Source: a virus. Taken from it: a stretch of 33,091 bases of DNA. The stretch covers positions 1-33,091 of the IMG/VR virus record IMGVR_UViG_3300022693_004339; one strand, written 5' to 3'. The notes beneath the pieces were generated by a model. That model was given only the letters and a program-made list of their open reading frames with translations, was not told the DNA's origin and did no database searches. A program made the position numbers and the translations under genes. Shown in pieces: positions 6,260 through 14,086 of the stretch (within the stretch, counting starts at the first letter, position 1; every line of letters begins with the position of its first letter).

Positions 6260-6439
6260 CTAGAATATCCAGTGTAGAATTCCCCAGTAAATGGGCCATA
6301 TAGATGATAGGAAGAAGTTTATTGGGGCAGCAAGTATCCAATTCCACCACGTATATACGTAGCCATCAAAAAAACACAGGTATACAAAAGTCAATATTGT
6401 TACCAAAGTGTAGATTGTGATCAGTGATTTCTCTGTCAT
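6260..6439 (-). CDS. small membrane protein with two TM segments (59 aa)
   Basis: 59 residues from the ATG at 6439; a TTG two codons earlier is less likely. Two hydrophobic segments are visible, about residues 7-25 and 35-58, with a tryptophan/tyrosine-rich region between (DGYVYTWWNWI) and at the end. It lies 29 bases downstream of another membrane-protein gene and on the repressor strand, so it is probably expressed from the repressor promoter in the lysogen. No clear Shine-Dalgarno is seen, so it may rely on coupled translation. A superinfection-exclusion or abortive-infection role fits the location but is inference. Confidence 0.6.
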   Translation of the reverse strand: MTEKSLITIYTLVTILTFVYLCFFDGYVYTWWNWILAAPINFFLSSIWPIYWGILHWIF

Positions 6440-6468
6440 TTGCAAATTACGTTATGGGTTGATTTTTG

Positions 6469-6831
6469 TTATTCAATCCATTCGAACCATAGGGCAAGCG
6501 TGCCTGTGATGATGGATATATCTATGATGGGCTGGATTTTATAGAGTGTGGATATTGTCTTGGTTTGCACGGTCATTGGTGCGCAAAAAAGGCAGAATGC
6601 AATGCCGGTGATGGCCATGAAGGACATGCGTCTGAATTCAAAGAACGGAAAAACCAGCAGTGCAATGAGGCAGAAGAATGTCCCTGCGCCGATGATGAGG
6701 CGTATTGTGTTTTGTCCGGACAACGTGTCCGGTGATAGTCTTTGCACTGTCAGGGTGATGCGGCCGGATATAGTTGTTAAAGCCAGTGTGAGCAGCCATA
6801 TCAGGGCCAGTGTCTGGTCATCAACGTACAT
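6469..6831 (-). CDS. integral membrane protein co-transcribed with the repressor (120 aa)
   Basis: The ATG at 6831 lies within the last 11 bases of the repressor gene, with AAGGACG upstream, giving 120 residues; an alternative start at 6882 would add a basic 17-residue tail. About four hydrophobic segments can be seen: ~7-27, ~43-63, ~70-85 and ~100-115. No signal for enzymatic function. Its position directly after the CI-like gene parallels lambda rexAB and other lysogenic-conversion genes, so a role in blocking incoming phages or altering the lysogen's envelope is plausible. No family recognised. Confidence 0.65.
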   Translation of the reverse strand: MYVDDQTLALIWLLTLALTTISGRITLTVQRLSPDTLSGQNTIRLIIGAGTFFCLIALLVFPFFEFRRMSFMAITGIAFCLFCAPMTVQTKTISTLYKIQPIIDISIITGTLALWFEWIE

Positions 6832-7216
6832 TTTTCTTGTCGTCCTTTGTGTCGTCTTTTTCTGCTGTGTCCGGTTCTTCAACGGTGCTGAATGATTTTA
6901 AGGTATGTAAGTACATCTGTTTTGCACTGTCATCCAGGCCGCGGAATGTTGATAACAGATCTTTTTCTTTTTCATCGCGCGCGGCAATTAATTCGCCCGG
7001 GCCGTCGGTGATGTCGGAGGGGTGGCATTCCAATATGGTTGCGAGTGTTTGTATTTTCGACCATGTGAGGTCAGCCTTAGATAGTTCCAAATTGCTTAAT
7101 GTTTGGTTATGCCATCCTGTTTTTTCTGCGAGATCACGTAGTGTTAGACCGCGAGATTCTCGCAGTTCTTTTATATAGTTTTTAGGGTATTTATTGCTTT
7201 TTACCATGTAAATCAT
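6821..7216 (-). CDS. CI-like repressor, Xre family
   Basis: 131 residues from the ATG at 7216, or 128 from the one at 7207. Neither has a Shine-Dalgarno. A -10-like AATAAT at 7228-7223 would start transcription almost exactly at 7216, so a leaderless mRNA, as for lambda cI, is likely. The HTH occupies ~residues 17-70 (IKELRESRGLTLRDLAEKTGWHNQTLSNLE...). The C-terminal ~60 residues are charged and have no Ser-Lys peptidase motif, so induction by RecA-driven self-cleavage is not expected. Divergent to the Cro-like gene, it should bind the TTGGCAT-type operators at 7255-7269 and 6197-6211. Confidence 0.85.
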   Translation of the reverse strand: MIYMVKSNKYPKNYIKELRESRGLTLRDLAEKTGWHNQTLSNLELSKADLTWSKIQTLATILECHPSDITDGPGELIAARDEKEKDLLSTFRGLDDSAKQMYLHTLKSFSTVEEPDTAEKDDTKDDKKNVR

Positions 7217-7254
7217 TTGCCAATTATTTTTTTGCTTGTGCAACCAATTAGAAT

Positions 7255-7269
7255 TTGGCATCATGCCAA
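7255..7269. promoter_or_regulatory. immunity operator, 15-bp perfect palindrome
   Basis: TTGGCATCATGCCAA is a perfect dyad centred on C7262. It lies between divergent repressor and Cro-like genes and between a weak -35-like TTAGAA (7248-7253) and a TATAAA (7270-7275) for the rightward transcript. Extra TTGGCA half-sites occur at 7277-7282 on the plus strand and at 7217-7222 on the minus strand. The 13/15 match at 6197-6211 indicates a shared binding protein. Confidence 0.8.
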
Positions 7270-7296
7270 TATAAATTTGGCAAAAAGATTTCCGTT

Positions 7297-7602
7297 ATGT
7301 GTAAAAAACTACAATATTATTGCGACATAAATTCTTTGTCCGATGCAGACGCTGCGGCGCAATTGCAGGTGAACAAAGAAACTTTCAGGCTTTGGCGTAC
7401 GGGTGGATCTGTACCGCGGCCTGATAAAATAGTGGAAATTTTTGAGTGGTCGCTAGGATATATAATTCCGAATGACTTCTATCCTATTGATCTGTCGAAG
7501 ACGCACAACAGATCTGCCAAAATCTCCCGACAGGTCGGTCAAGGCAATAGTGATGTCTTGCCCGGCCAGTTGGCGATGTTTCCCACGGAGGCGTCCGCAT
7601 GA
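7297..7602 (+). CDS. Cro-like / CII-like HTH regulator (101 aa)
   Basis: 101 residues from the ATG at 7297; an upstream start would place the operator within the gene. Residues ~10-55 form a compact HTH: INSLSDADAAAQLQVNKETFRLWRTGGSVPRPDKI, similar to small phage Cro proteins that recognise DNA with the NKETFRLWR helix. The last ~35 residues are polar. As first gene of the rightward transcript, diverging from the repressor, it should be the lytic switch protein, with a CII-like activator as the alternative. No strong Shine-Dalgarno is seen. Confidence 0.75.
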   Translation: MCKKLQYYCDINSLSDADAAAQLQVNKETFRLWRTGGSVPRPDKIVEIFEWSLGYIIPNDFYPIDLSKTHNRSAKISRQVGQGNSDVLPGQLAMFPTEASA

Positions 7603-7633
7603 TCCTTTCTTTGTTTTTCATAAAATTCCATTC

Positions 7634-7688
7634 CGTTGCCGCGCCGTTGCAACATATTTTCATAATTAAGTCAACAGAATTATTCACA
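7634..7688. promoter_or_regulatory. spacer with CGTTGC motifs and a DnaA-box match
   Basis: The 127-base spacer between the Cro-like and primase genes contains CGTTGCC at 7634-7640, CGTTGCA at 7645-7651 (part of the palindrome GTTGCAAC at 7646-7653), an AT-rich stretch, and TTATTCACA at 7680-7688, which fits the DnaA box TTATNCACA. The CGTTGC core is the same as in the array at 10676-10919. It may be a replication or regulatory site for the downstream primase-helicase pair. Confidence 0.5.
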
Positions 7689-7729
7689 GGCCGCTGTGCC
7701 GGTCATACAGACGGGGGCGTTTGGTGCTG

Positions 7730-8797
7730 ATGGATATAGACGAGATTGCCGGCATGTTGAATAGCCGGGCGGCATCATTGGCCGCCGAATTATTGCCGCG
7801 TGGATCGCGGCAGGGGCACGAATGGGTCGAGGCCAATACGGCCAGCGGCGGTCTTGGTGATAGTCTGAAAATGTGTGTATCCGGCGCGAAGTCAGGCATT
7901 TGGTCGCACTGGGCCGCCGGCCGTAAAGGCGATGCGCTTGATCTGGTGGCCTATATCCGGTTTGCCGACAATAAGAAAGAGGCTGTTGCCTGGGCAAAAA
8001 GCTGGTTGGGGCTGGATAATCTTGATCCGGGCCGATTGCAGGAGCGCCGCAAAGAAGTGGCGGCGGATGCGCGCCGGCGCGAGGCCGAGGGCCGGAAAGC
8101 TGTGCAGAAAAAACAAAAGATGGCCCGCAATATATGGATGGCCGCGCAGCCGGTGACCGGTACGCCGGTTGTCGATTATCTGGCCGGCCGTGGCATTGAT
8201 ATCAGCGATCTGGCCAAAGCGCCCGGTGCGTTGCGGTTTGCGCCGGAGTGCCGGGCCTATGAAAACGGGCAGGTGACGCAGCACCCTGCCATGCTGGCCG
8301 CGATTGTGGACGGTGAGGGCCGGCATATTGCGACGCACCGGACATATTTGCAGTTCATGCCGGACGGCCGTGTCGTAAAAGCCGGTCTTGAAGACCCGAA
8401 AAAGGTTTTGGCCCCGTATCGAGGTGGCGTTATTCCGTTATCGCGCGGGGCATCTGGTAAATCATTGAAAGATGCGCCGGACGGTGACCGGCTGATTTTG
8501 TGCGAGGGCATCGAGGACGGCTTGTCGCTGGCGCTATGTTGCCCAGATTACAGGGTGCATGCGGCGGTATCGATCGGCAACTTCCAGAATATCACATTGC
8601 CGCCGGCGATCCGGACGATCACGATCGCGGCGGATAATGATGGCGATAATGAAGCGGCCGAGAAGGGGCTGAACGCGGCGATTGAACGCTTTTATGACGA
8701 AGGCCGGCAGGTCTTTGTCGCGCGGTCGCCGGTCGGAAAAGATTTTAACGATTTCCTCCAGGGCGACACGCCGCTGGTTGTAAAAGAGGCGAATTGA
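7730..8797 (+). CDS. Toprim-domain primase-like protein
   Basis: 355 residues from the ATG at 7730; GTG at 7724 is an alternative with a GGGGG run closer by. The N-terminal ~90 residues (WSHWAAGRKGDALDLVAYIRF) resemble the zinc-less front domain of phage DUF7146-type primases. A Toprim domain follows, with its conserved Glu259 in ILCEGIEDGLSLAL and the metal-binding Asp302, Asp304 and Asp306 in AADNDGD. The final KDFNDFLQG is typical of this primase group. It should make RNA primers for phage replication. Its stop overlaps the helicase start (TGATG), showing that the two work and are expressed together. Confidence 0.9.
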   Translation: MDIDEIAGMLNSRAASLAAELLPRGSRQGHEWVEANTASGGLGDSLKMCVSGAKSGIWSHWAAGRKGDALDLVAYIRFADNKKEAVAWAKSWLGLDNLDPGRLQERRKEVAADARRREAEGRKAVQKKQKMARNIWMAAQPVTGTPVVDYLAGRGIDISDLAKAPGALRFAPECRAYENGQVTQHPAMLAAIVDGEGRHIATHRTYLQFMPDGRVVKAGLEDPKKVLAPYRGGVIPLSRGASGKSLKDAPDGDRLILCEGIEDGLSLALCCPDYRVHAAVSIGNFQNITLPPAIRTITIAADNDGDNEAAEKGLNAAIERFYDEGRQVFVARSPVGKDFNDFLQGDTPLVVKEAN

Positions 8798-10590
8798 TGA
8801 GTGATGCAAAAGACCAGATCAGGGATGTGATTACGTCAGCACCGGAGGCGAAACGGCCGGCGCGTGATGGCCGTGATTATTGGGGTGCAAAGGCAAAGCA
8901 CATCACGTCGTATCATCTGCCGGACGATTCGCCGATCATTCCTTTGGGCGTGTCCGACGATCATTGTTTTATCATCGATGAAATGGCCCGGCTGCGCATT
9001 TTGCATTACGAAAAGCTGTCAAAGAATTCGATCATGTCTTTGTTCGGTGACCGGACAGATCTGGTGCATGAATACTGGCCGCGCTATAGCGCGCCGAAGA
9101 ATGAAGATGAGTTGCCGGAGATTGTCGGCTGGCGGCCGGAGATGGCAGCGCAGGCGATTATGGATGCGTGCAGCAAAAAGGGCTTCATCGATGTATCGGA
9201 AAAGGTGCGCGGTCCGGGGTGCTGGATGTCGGCCGATGGCCAGCTTGTCATGCATTGTGGCGATAAAGTTTATCAAAATCGTGATGCCCTTGAACCCGGC
9301 GAGATATACGGACATGTTTATCCAGCCGGGCCGCCGAAGCCAAAACCGGATTTATCTGATAAGGGTACGGATTCAGGGCAGGCATTGCTGGATGTGCTGA
9401 AAAGCTGGAGCTGGCGACGGCCGGACCTTGATCCGTATTTGTTGCTGGGGTGGATCGGGGCGTCCATATTGGGCGGGGCGCTTGATTGGCGGCCTGTTGT
9501 GTGGATCACAGGCGATAAAGCAACGGGCAAAAGTACGTTGCACCGGATCATACAGGACATACATGGTCATGGCGGTGTGATTAGCGTAACAGACCCCACG
9601 GCCGCCGGTCTGTGGCAGTCGGTCGGGCATGCGTCACTGCCTGTGGCGGTGGACGAGCTGGAAGCCGAAGAAGATAACCGCCGATCGAATAATATTATCA
9701 AGCTGGCGCGTCTTGCGGCCAGTGGTAGCCGTATGGTGCGCGGTGGATCGGATCACCGCAGTACAGATTTCACGCTGCGGAATTGTTTTCTGTTTAGCTC
9801 GATTCTGATACCGCCATTGATGCCGCAGGATGTCAGCCGGATGGCGATCCTTCAGCTCGATAAACTGGAAAATGGCGCGCGTCCGCCCTCCCTCGAACCC
9901 GAATATTTCAACAAGATCGGGGTTCGTTTGCGGTCGCGCTTGATTGACCAATGGCCGCGAATGCGGGATACGCTGCACAGCTATCAGACGATGCTTGCGG
10001 AAATCGGGCACGGGGGTCGCGGCGGCGATATGTTCGGCACGCTTCTGGCCTGTTGCGATATGATGCTTTACGACGGGTTGCCTGTGTCAGACACACTGGA
10101 TGAGTGGCGCGATCTGCTCGAGAAATCGGCGCTTGCCGAAACCGAGGAAGATGTCGCCGATCATGATCGGTGTATTGACCACATGATGACATCCATTGTC
10201 GATGTGTATCGTGACGGCAAGCGGCGGCAGATCGGTGCGTATATTATGGAAGCGTCTGGTTATTCCGAAGCCAGCAGCAGTGCAGCGGCACTGAATGATG
10301 GCAACGCTGTGCTGGCCAGTTACGGCATGAAAGTTATGTTCGAAAATGGAAACTGGTATCTGTTGGTTGCCAACATGCATCAAGGGCTGGCGCAGATTTT
10401 CAAAGATACGCATTGGTCCGGCCGATCGGGTAGTTCCGGTGTGTGGGTGCAGGCACTGCGGCGGAAAGAAGGTGCTGTTGCGGCGGGCTGTATCCGCTTC
10501 GATGGTGTGCCGAGCCGCTGCACCAAGATTCCGTTCAAGTCGTTCATTTCTGAAGAAATGCGCCGTCATTACCACAAGGGGGATGCATGA
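8797..10590 (+). CDS. superfamily 3-type replicative helicase / DNA-primase C-terminal-like ATPase
   Basis: 597 residues. Walker A is GDKATGKST with Lys245, Walker B is VAVDELE around Asp286-Glu287, and a likely sensor region follows at ~330-350 (NCFLFSSILIPPL). Together these fit the D5/P4-type phage helicases that act beside a Toprim primase. The first ~200 residues form a separate part with SPIIPLGVSDDHCFIIDEM, reported in phage helicase fusions, perhaps for DNA or primase contact. The C-terminal ~150 residues look like a winged-helix extension. The TGATG overlap couples it to the primase. It should unwind DNA at the phage origin, candidates for which lie on either side of the gene pair. 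Confidence 0.85.
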   Translation: MSDAKDQIRDVITSAPEAKRPARDGRDYWGAKAKHITSYHLPDDSPIIPLGVSDDHCFIIDEMARLRILHYEKLSKNSIMSLFGDRTDLVHEYWPRYSAPKNEDELPEIVGWRPEMAAQAIMDACSKKGFIDVSEKVRGPGCWMSADGQLVMHCGDKVYQNRDALEPGEIYGHVYPAGPPKPKPDLSDKGTDSGQALLDVLKSWSWRRPDLDPYLLLGWIGASILGGALDWRPVVWITGDKATGKSTLHRIIQDIHGHGGVISVTDPTAAGLWQSVGHASLPVAVDELEAEEDNRRSNNIIKLARLAASGSRMVRGGSDHRSTDFTLRNCFLFSSILIPPLMPQDVSRMAILQLDKLENGARPPSLEPEYFNKIGVRLRSRLIDQWPRMRDTLHSYQTMLAEIGHGGRGGDMFGTLLACCDMMLYDGLPVSDTLDEWRDLLEKSALAETEEDVADHDRCIDHMMTSIVDVYRDGKRRQIGAYIMEASGYSEASSSAAALNDGNAVLASYGMKVMFENGNWYLLVANMHQGLAQIFKDTHWSGRSGSSGVWVQALRRKEGAVAAGCIRFDGVPSRCTKIPFKSFISEEMRRHYHKGDA

Positions 10591-10977
10591 TATTTTTTTG
10601 CGCCTATTCCCTCGAACCCGTTGTATTTCAAGCAATTCAGCGGTGTCAATCTGTTTTTTGTGTTGCATTGCACAGCGTTGCACCGTTGCGGGTGCGTTGC
10701 GGGTGCGTTGCGGCGGAAAGTCAATGTAGATATGGGTTAGATCAAAGTGCAACGCTTGCAACGGTGATTTAACCCATGTCTATGCGTATGTGCGCGCGTG
10801 TACACGTATAGCGTTCTATGCGTTGCAAGCGTTGCATACGTTGCATTCTTTCTTTTTTCTTTATTTATCAAACAGATAAAGAGGAAAAATAGTGCAACGG
10901 TGGTGCAACGGTCGCAACGGTCCGGTCAATCTTTCGCAGTTTTCTGCGGTTTTGAATAAAATAATGGGGTTTTATTG
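10591..10977. other. 387-bp non-coding region with iteron array (candidate origin or packaging site)
   Basis: Region between helicase and terminase small subunit. It contains the CGTTGC(A/G) array described separately, a pyrimidine/AT-rich tract at about 10846-10870, an AT hairpin TTTATC/GATAAA at 10864-10880, and a short hairpin CGCAG/CTGCG near 10935-10948. No gene of good quality is seen; a 61-codon frame starting at 10587 runs through the repeats and is judged incidental. Confidence 0.6.
10661..10919. repeat. CGTTGC(A/G) iterons in four alternating-orientation groups
   Basis: Seven-base copies on the plus strand at 10676, 10684, 10695 and 10706 (the last three within an 11-bp tandem GTTGCGGGTGC); minus-strand copies (TGCAACG) at 10748 and 10757, nine bases apart; plus-strand copies at 10821, 10830 and 10839, exactly nine apart; minus-strand copies at 10893, 10904 and 10913. 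A near-match TGTTGCA starts at 10661. Twelve copies in 250 bases, with helical-turn-like spacing, look like binding sites for a phage replication or terminase protein. Confidence 0.85.
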
Positions 10978-11595
10978 ATGTCTGACGACACAACAGGGGA
11001 AAAAACGGGATTATCGACAGCCGTGGGGGAGCTGCACGATCGTGACAGCGTGCCGCCCGGTGCTGACGTGTCTGAACAGCAGAGCCTTTTTGCATTATCG
11101 AAAATTGATGACGGGGACGAAGCCGGAAAACGAGGTGTCCCTTCGGGGCGGGGTAAGGGGCGGCCGCCTGGTGCGAAGAACAAAAGCACCGAAGCATGGC
11201 GCGAATTTTTGCTGTCACGTTATCCGTCACCGCTGCAGGGGTTGGCTGAGATTGCGCATCGTCCGGTGCAGGATGTCGCCAGAGAACTGGGGTGTAGCAG
11301 GCTGGAAGCATTCAAGATACAGGTGGCGGCGTTGAAAGAGCTTGCGCCGTACATCCATAGCAAGATGCCACAGGCGATTGACATGGGTGATGGTGGTCTT
11401 CTGAACCTGACGATCAACACGGGCCAGTCCGGTCCGGTTGCCGATAAGAATCCGGATGCAATGGACGTTGAATTCATTGATTTGGAAAGTGAACAAAATC
11501 AAGAGCTTAGCGACAGCGAGAGCGAAAACTCTAACAATGAATACTCTAACGAAAACGCCGAAAGCGATGGTGGCGGCGGGATTGATGATTTTTGA
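10978..11595 (+). CDS. terminase small subunit-like DNA-binding protein
   Basis: 205 residues. The ATG at 10978 has GGGG 8 bases upstream; a TTG one codon earlier is less likely. After a polar N terminus comes a basic RGKGRPPGAKNKSTEAW segment (~55-75), typical of phage small terminases and AT-hook-like proteins, then helical LSRYPSPLQGLAEIAHRPVQDVARELGCSRLEAF (~80-115) resembling the helix-turn-helix of the family. The final ~50 residues are very acidic and low in complexity (SDSESENSNNEYSNENAES). It should recognise packaging DNA and load the large subunit; the iteron array lies immediately upstream. Adjacent placement with the large terminase supports the call. Confidence 0.75.
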   Translation: MSDDTTGEKTGLSTAVGELHDRDSVPPGADVSEQQSLFALSKIDDGDEAGKRGVPSGRGKGRPPGAKNKSTEAWREFLLSRYPSPLQGLAEIAHRPVQDVARELGCSRLEAFKIQVAALKELAPYIHSKMPQAIDMGDGGLLNLTINTGQSGPVADKNPDAMDVEFIDLESEQNQELSDSESENSNNEYSNENAESDGGGGIDDF

Positions 11596-11664
11596 GCAAC
11601 TAATCAAAGATTATAAAGTTTTTTGACGCACGAACGATAAACGAACCAATGGAAGGATGATGGT

Positions 11665-11895
11665 ATGAAAAAGTTGATAGGCGGGCAGTATGTGGCGGTT
11701 GAGGATAGCGATCAAGCTGTTTCTGTTGGCGCGGCCGCTGCGGACCCCGAGAATCTGGTTTTCACCGGCACGCGCGACCAGCTGATGCAGGTGCTGCGCA
11801 GTTACGGTGTGCGTGCGAATAGCCGCTGGAAGGACAGCACGCTGGTCAAGCATGCTGTTGATCTTGGCTATCGTGATGTGCGGATCGAAGGGTAA
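11665..11895 (+). CDS. hypothetical protein (76 aa)
   Basis: 76 residues with a strong GGAAGGATGATGGT ribosome-binding region. It begins MKKLIGGQYVAVEDSD and ends with a helical SRWKDSTLVKHAVDLGYRDVRIEG. Small, mixed charge, no recognised motif. Located between the two terminase genes, so a packaging accessory or head-related protein is conceivable. Confidence 0.65.
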   Translation: MKKLIGGQYVAVEDSDQAVSVGAAAADPENLVFTGTRDQLMQVLRSYGVRANSRWKDSTLVKHAVDLGYRDVRIEG

Positions 11896-11906
11896 TAGGT
11901 GATCCG

Positions 11907-13376
11907 ATGCAGCTAGACTTTCAACCTCCAGGGCCGACCGGTGCGCGTTTCATGCAAAGCACTTTGCCGGTTAATTTTATCATGGGGCCGGTTGGCTCGG
12001 GTAAAACGTCATGCTCTGTGATGAAAGTTATGCGCCGCGCCGCTTCGCAAGTGCCGTCAAAGGTGAATGGCGTGCGGTACACAAAGTGTGCCGTTATTCG
12101 CGGCACGTATCGGCAGCTGTACAGCACGACGATTCCGTCATGGTTCAACTGGGTGCCGAAAAGCATGGGACAGTGGAAAGGTGGCGGCAATGAGCCGGGC
12201 CAGCATCATGTCCGTTTCCGGATGCAGGATCAGACGATTGTCGATTTGCAAATGATCTTCGCGGCGCTCGGCGATCAGAACATCGAGGATCTGGCGCGGG
12301 GCTGGGAATTGAATATGGCTTTGTTGAACGAGGCTGATACGCTTCCGCCTGATGTGCTTTTTTACCTCATTACCCGTGTGTCGCAAGGACGTTACCCAGG
12401 GGCGCGGCATGTTGATCCGGAGCTGTGCGTCAAGGAAATCATGGGCGATTACAATGCGCCGGATATCGAGAATTATCTGTACAAGGCTATGGAAGAGGAT
12501 CGTCCGGATAACTGGGGCTTCTTCCGTCAGCCCGGCGGGCTGGACCACAATGCGGAAAATAGGCTGCACGTGCCGCGTTCGACTTATGAAGAGATGGAAA
12601 AGTCTTTGATGGCGCAAGGGCGCGATGATCTGGTCCGGCGCATGATCCATAACCTGTATGGTTATACGCGCGATGGCAAGCCGGTATATCCGCAATATCG
12701 TGATGATTTTCATTGTTCGGATTCAGAGTTGATGCCTGTCGAAGGTATTCCGGTCAAGGTCAGTGTCGATCAGGGGCTGCGGCCGGCAATGGTCTTCCGG
12801 CAGATAATGCCGAACGGTCAGCGTCGTGTTCTGGACGAGATCAGGGTCGAAGAAGGTGCGGCCGTGCTGGCAGAACAAGCAACGCGCTTGATTGGCGGGA
12901 AGTATCACGGACATAAGGTTATAGGTGGCGGCGCCGATCCGGCAGCGGTTGCCCGATCCGGTAATGATGCGGAAGCCTGGCTTGACTGCCTTAATCGTTT
13001 GATGAATTTCACAGGCCCGGCACGGATACGGCCTGTTGATACCAATGATCCGGAAAAGCGTCAGACGGCCGTACGGTTGTTGCTGACGAAAACCCTGGAT
13101 AACGGTCAGCCGGCGCTGTTGATTAGCCCGACCTGCCGTTTGCTGCGGAAGGGGTTCAATTCGGCTTACAAGTTTAAAAAGGTTCGTGGAGCCGGGGCAG
13201 ATGCGTATCGTGATGTGCCTGACAAGAATGATCCGTCAGCTGATGTACATGATGCCTTGCAATATGACTGCTTGAGCGATGGCGGGTTCGAGAGTGTCGT
13301 CGGTCGTGCGGCGCGTTCCAAAACATTCGGTTCTGGCAAGCCGATGAAAGCGAAAGTACAGGTGAATATCAGATGA
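11907..13376 (+). CDS. terL: terminase large subunit (packaging ATPase-nuclease)
   Basis: 489 residues. Walker A is GPVGSGKT at residues 27-34 and the Walker B-like stretch is NMALLNEAD around residue 135. The C-terminal nuclease part includes the acidic metal-ligand strand VSVDQGLRPAMVF and a late DVHDAL near residue 450, in line with the RNase H-like nuclease of large terminases. It pumps DNA into the prohead and cuts the concatemer. The gene is preceded by AGGTGATCCG and ends in ATGA overlap with the next gene. Sequence type alone does not tell cos from headful packaging. Confidence 0.9.
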   Translation: MQLDFQPPGPTGARFMQSTLPVNFIMGPVGSGKTSCSVMKVMRRAASQVPSKVNGVRYTKCAVIRGTYRQLYSTTIPSWFNWVPKSMGQWKGGGNEPGQHHVRFRMQDQTIVDLQMIFAALGDQNIEDLARGWELNMALLNEADTLPPDVLFYLITRVSQGRYPGARHVDPELCVKEIMGDYNAPDIENYLYKAMEEDRPDNWGFFRQPGGLDHNAENRLHVPRSTYEEMEKSLMAQGRDDLVRRMIHNLYGYTRDGKPVYPQYRDDFHCSDSELMPVEGIPVKVSVDQGLRPAMVFRQIMPNGQRRVLDEIRVEEGAAVLAEQATRLIGGKYHGHKVIGGGADPAAVARSGNDAEAWLDCLNRLMNFTGPARIRPVDTNDPEKRQTAVRLLLTKTLDNGQPALLISPTCRLLRKGFNSAYKFKKVRGAGADAYRDVPDKNDPSADVHDALQYDCLSDGGFESVVGRAARSKTFGSGKPMKAKVQVNIR

Positions 13377-13822
13377 GCAGGATTGTTCTGGAGGCATTGC
13401 GTACATTTACGCCCCGTGAGGTGGACCGGTGGATATTGTCGGATCGTGATGCCTGCGCCCGCTTGGTCTGGCAGATCGAGAATTATCCGGCGATGGTGCT
13501 GCCGGACATTGCGAAGCCGACGGTTATATGCGGCGTTGTGTCAACGGCCGGTGTCGGGGAAATGTGGATGATAACGGGTAAGGGCTTTGAAGATGATTGC
13601 GGCGTTGTTTTGCGCCAACAGCGCCGGCTGTGTACCGACATGTTTGCTGTTCTGGGCCTTCACCGGTTGCACATGATGATCGATACGCGCCGCGATGAAG
13701 CTAAAAGATGGGCGCGGGGTTTGGGTTTTGAATATGAGGCAACATTAAAAAAGATGGGCGCGCGGGCCAATGACGTTGACATTTTTCTTTGGAGTGAAAG
13801 GAGCGAAGAATGGGTGGATTAG
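13373..13822 (+). CDS. T7 gp13-like GNAT-fold virion/assembly protein
   Basis: 149 residues. The pattern resembles the phage DUF2833/gp13 family: an N-terminal helical region, a central strand pair ICGVVSTAGVGEMWMITGKGF and a C-terminal MIDTRRDEAKRWARGLGFEYEATLKKMG typical of the GNAT-like fold. T7 gp13 is needed for infectious virions although its exact job is not settled. It begins in ATGA overlap with terL and overlaps the next gene by 13 bases. Confidence 0.75.
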   Translation: MSRIVLEALRTFTPREVDRWILSDRDACARLVWQIENYPAMVLPDIAKPTVICGVVSTAGVGEMWMITGKGFEDDCGVVLRQQRRLCTDMFAVLGLHRLHMMIDTRRDEAKRWARGLGFEYEATLKKMGARANDVDIFLWSERSEEWVD

Positions 13823-14082
13823 TCAGTATGGTGACGGGGAAAGGCAACAAAGCTGCAGAGCGCGCGGCCGCCGAAGCCCGCCGCAAGCAGGAAGAGTCGT
13901 TGAAAAAACAAGAGGCCGTTCAGGCGCGTCAGCGACAGGATGCCGACAAGCGGGAAGAAGAGCTATCAGCGCAGGAAGCTGCACAACGGCGTGCTATTCG
14001 TGCGCGTCGCAGCGGGGCGGCCGGCCTGCAATATGGCGGCCCGATTACATCTTCAACGCTCAAAGACAAGCTAGGGGGCTAA
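13810..14082 (+). CDS. small coiled-coil virion-associated protein (90 aa)
   Basis: 90 residues, largely one long charged helix from ~15 to 65 (Ala, Glu, Lys, Arg, Gln) with coiled-coil character, followed by a Gly-rich tail GAAGLQYGGPITSSTLKDKLGG. AAGGAGC precedes its ATG. Short proteins of this style lie before the portal gene in several podoviruses. Possible scaffold or portal accessory; no exact family named. Confidence 0.7.
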   Translation: MGGLVSMVTGKGNKAAERAAAEARRKQEESLKKQEAVQARQRQDADKREEELSAQEAAQRRAIRARRSGAAGLQYGGPITSSTLKDKLGG

Positions 14083-14086
14083 TATC

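Noticed and set aside
10587-10772. 61-codon frame starting in ATGA overlap with the helicase stop
   Set aside because: It has a GGGGG run upstream and a coupled start, but it runs through the CGTTGC repeats, has unusual Cys/Val/Ala composition and no recognisable protein features; the repeats explain the open frame better.
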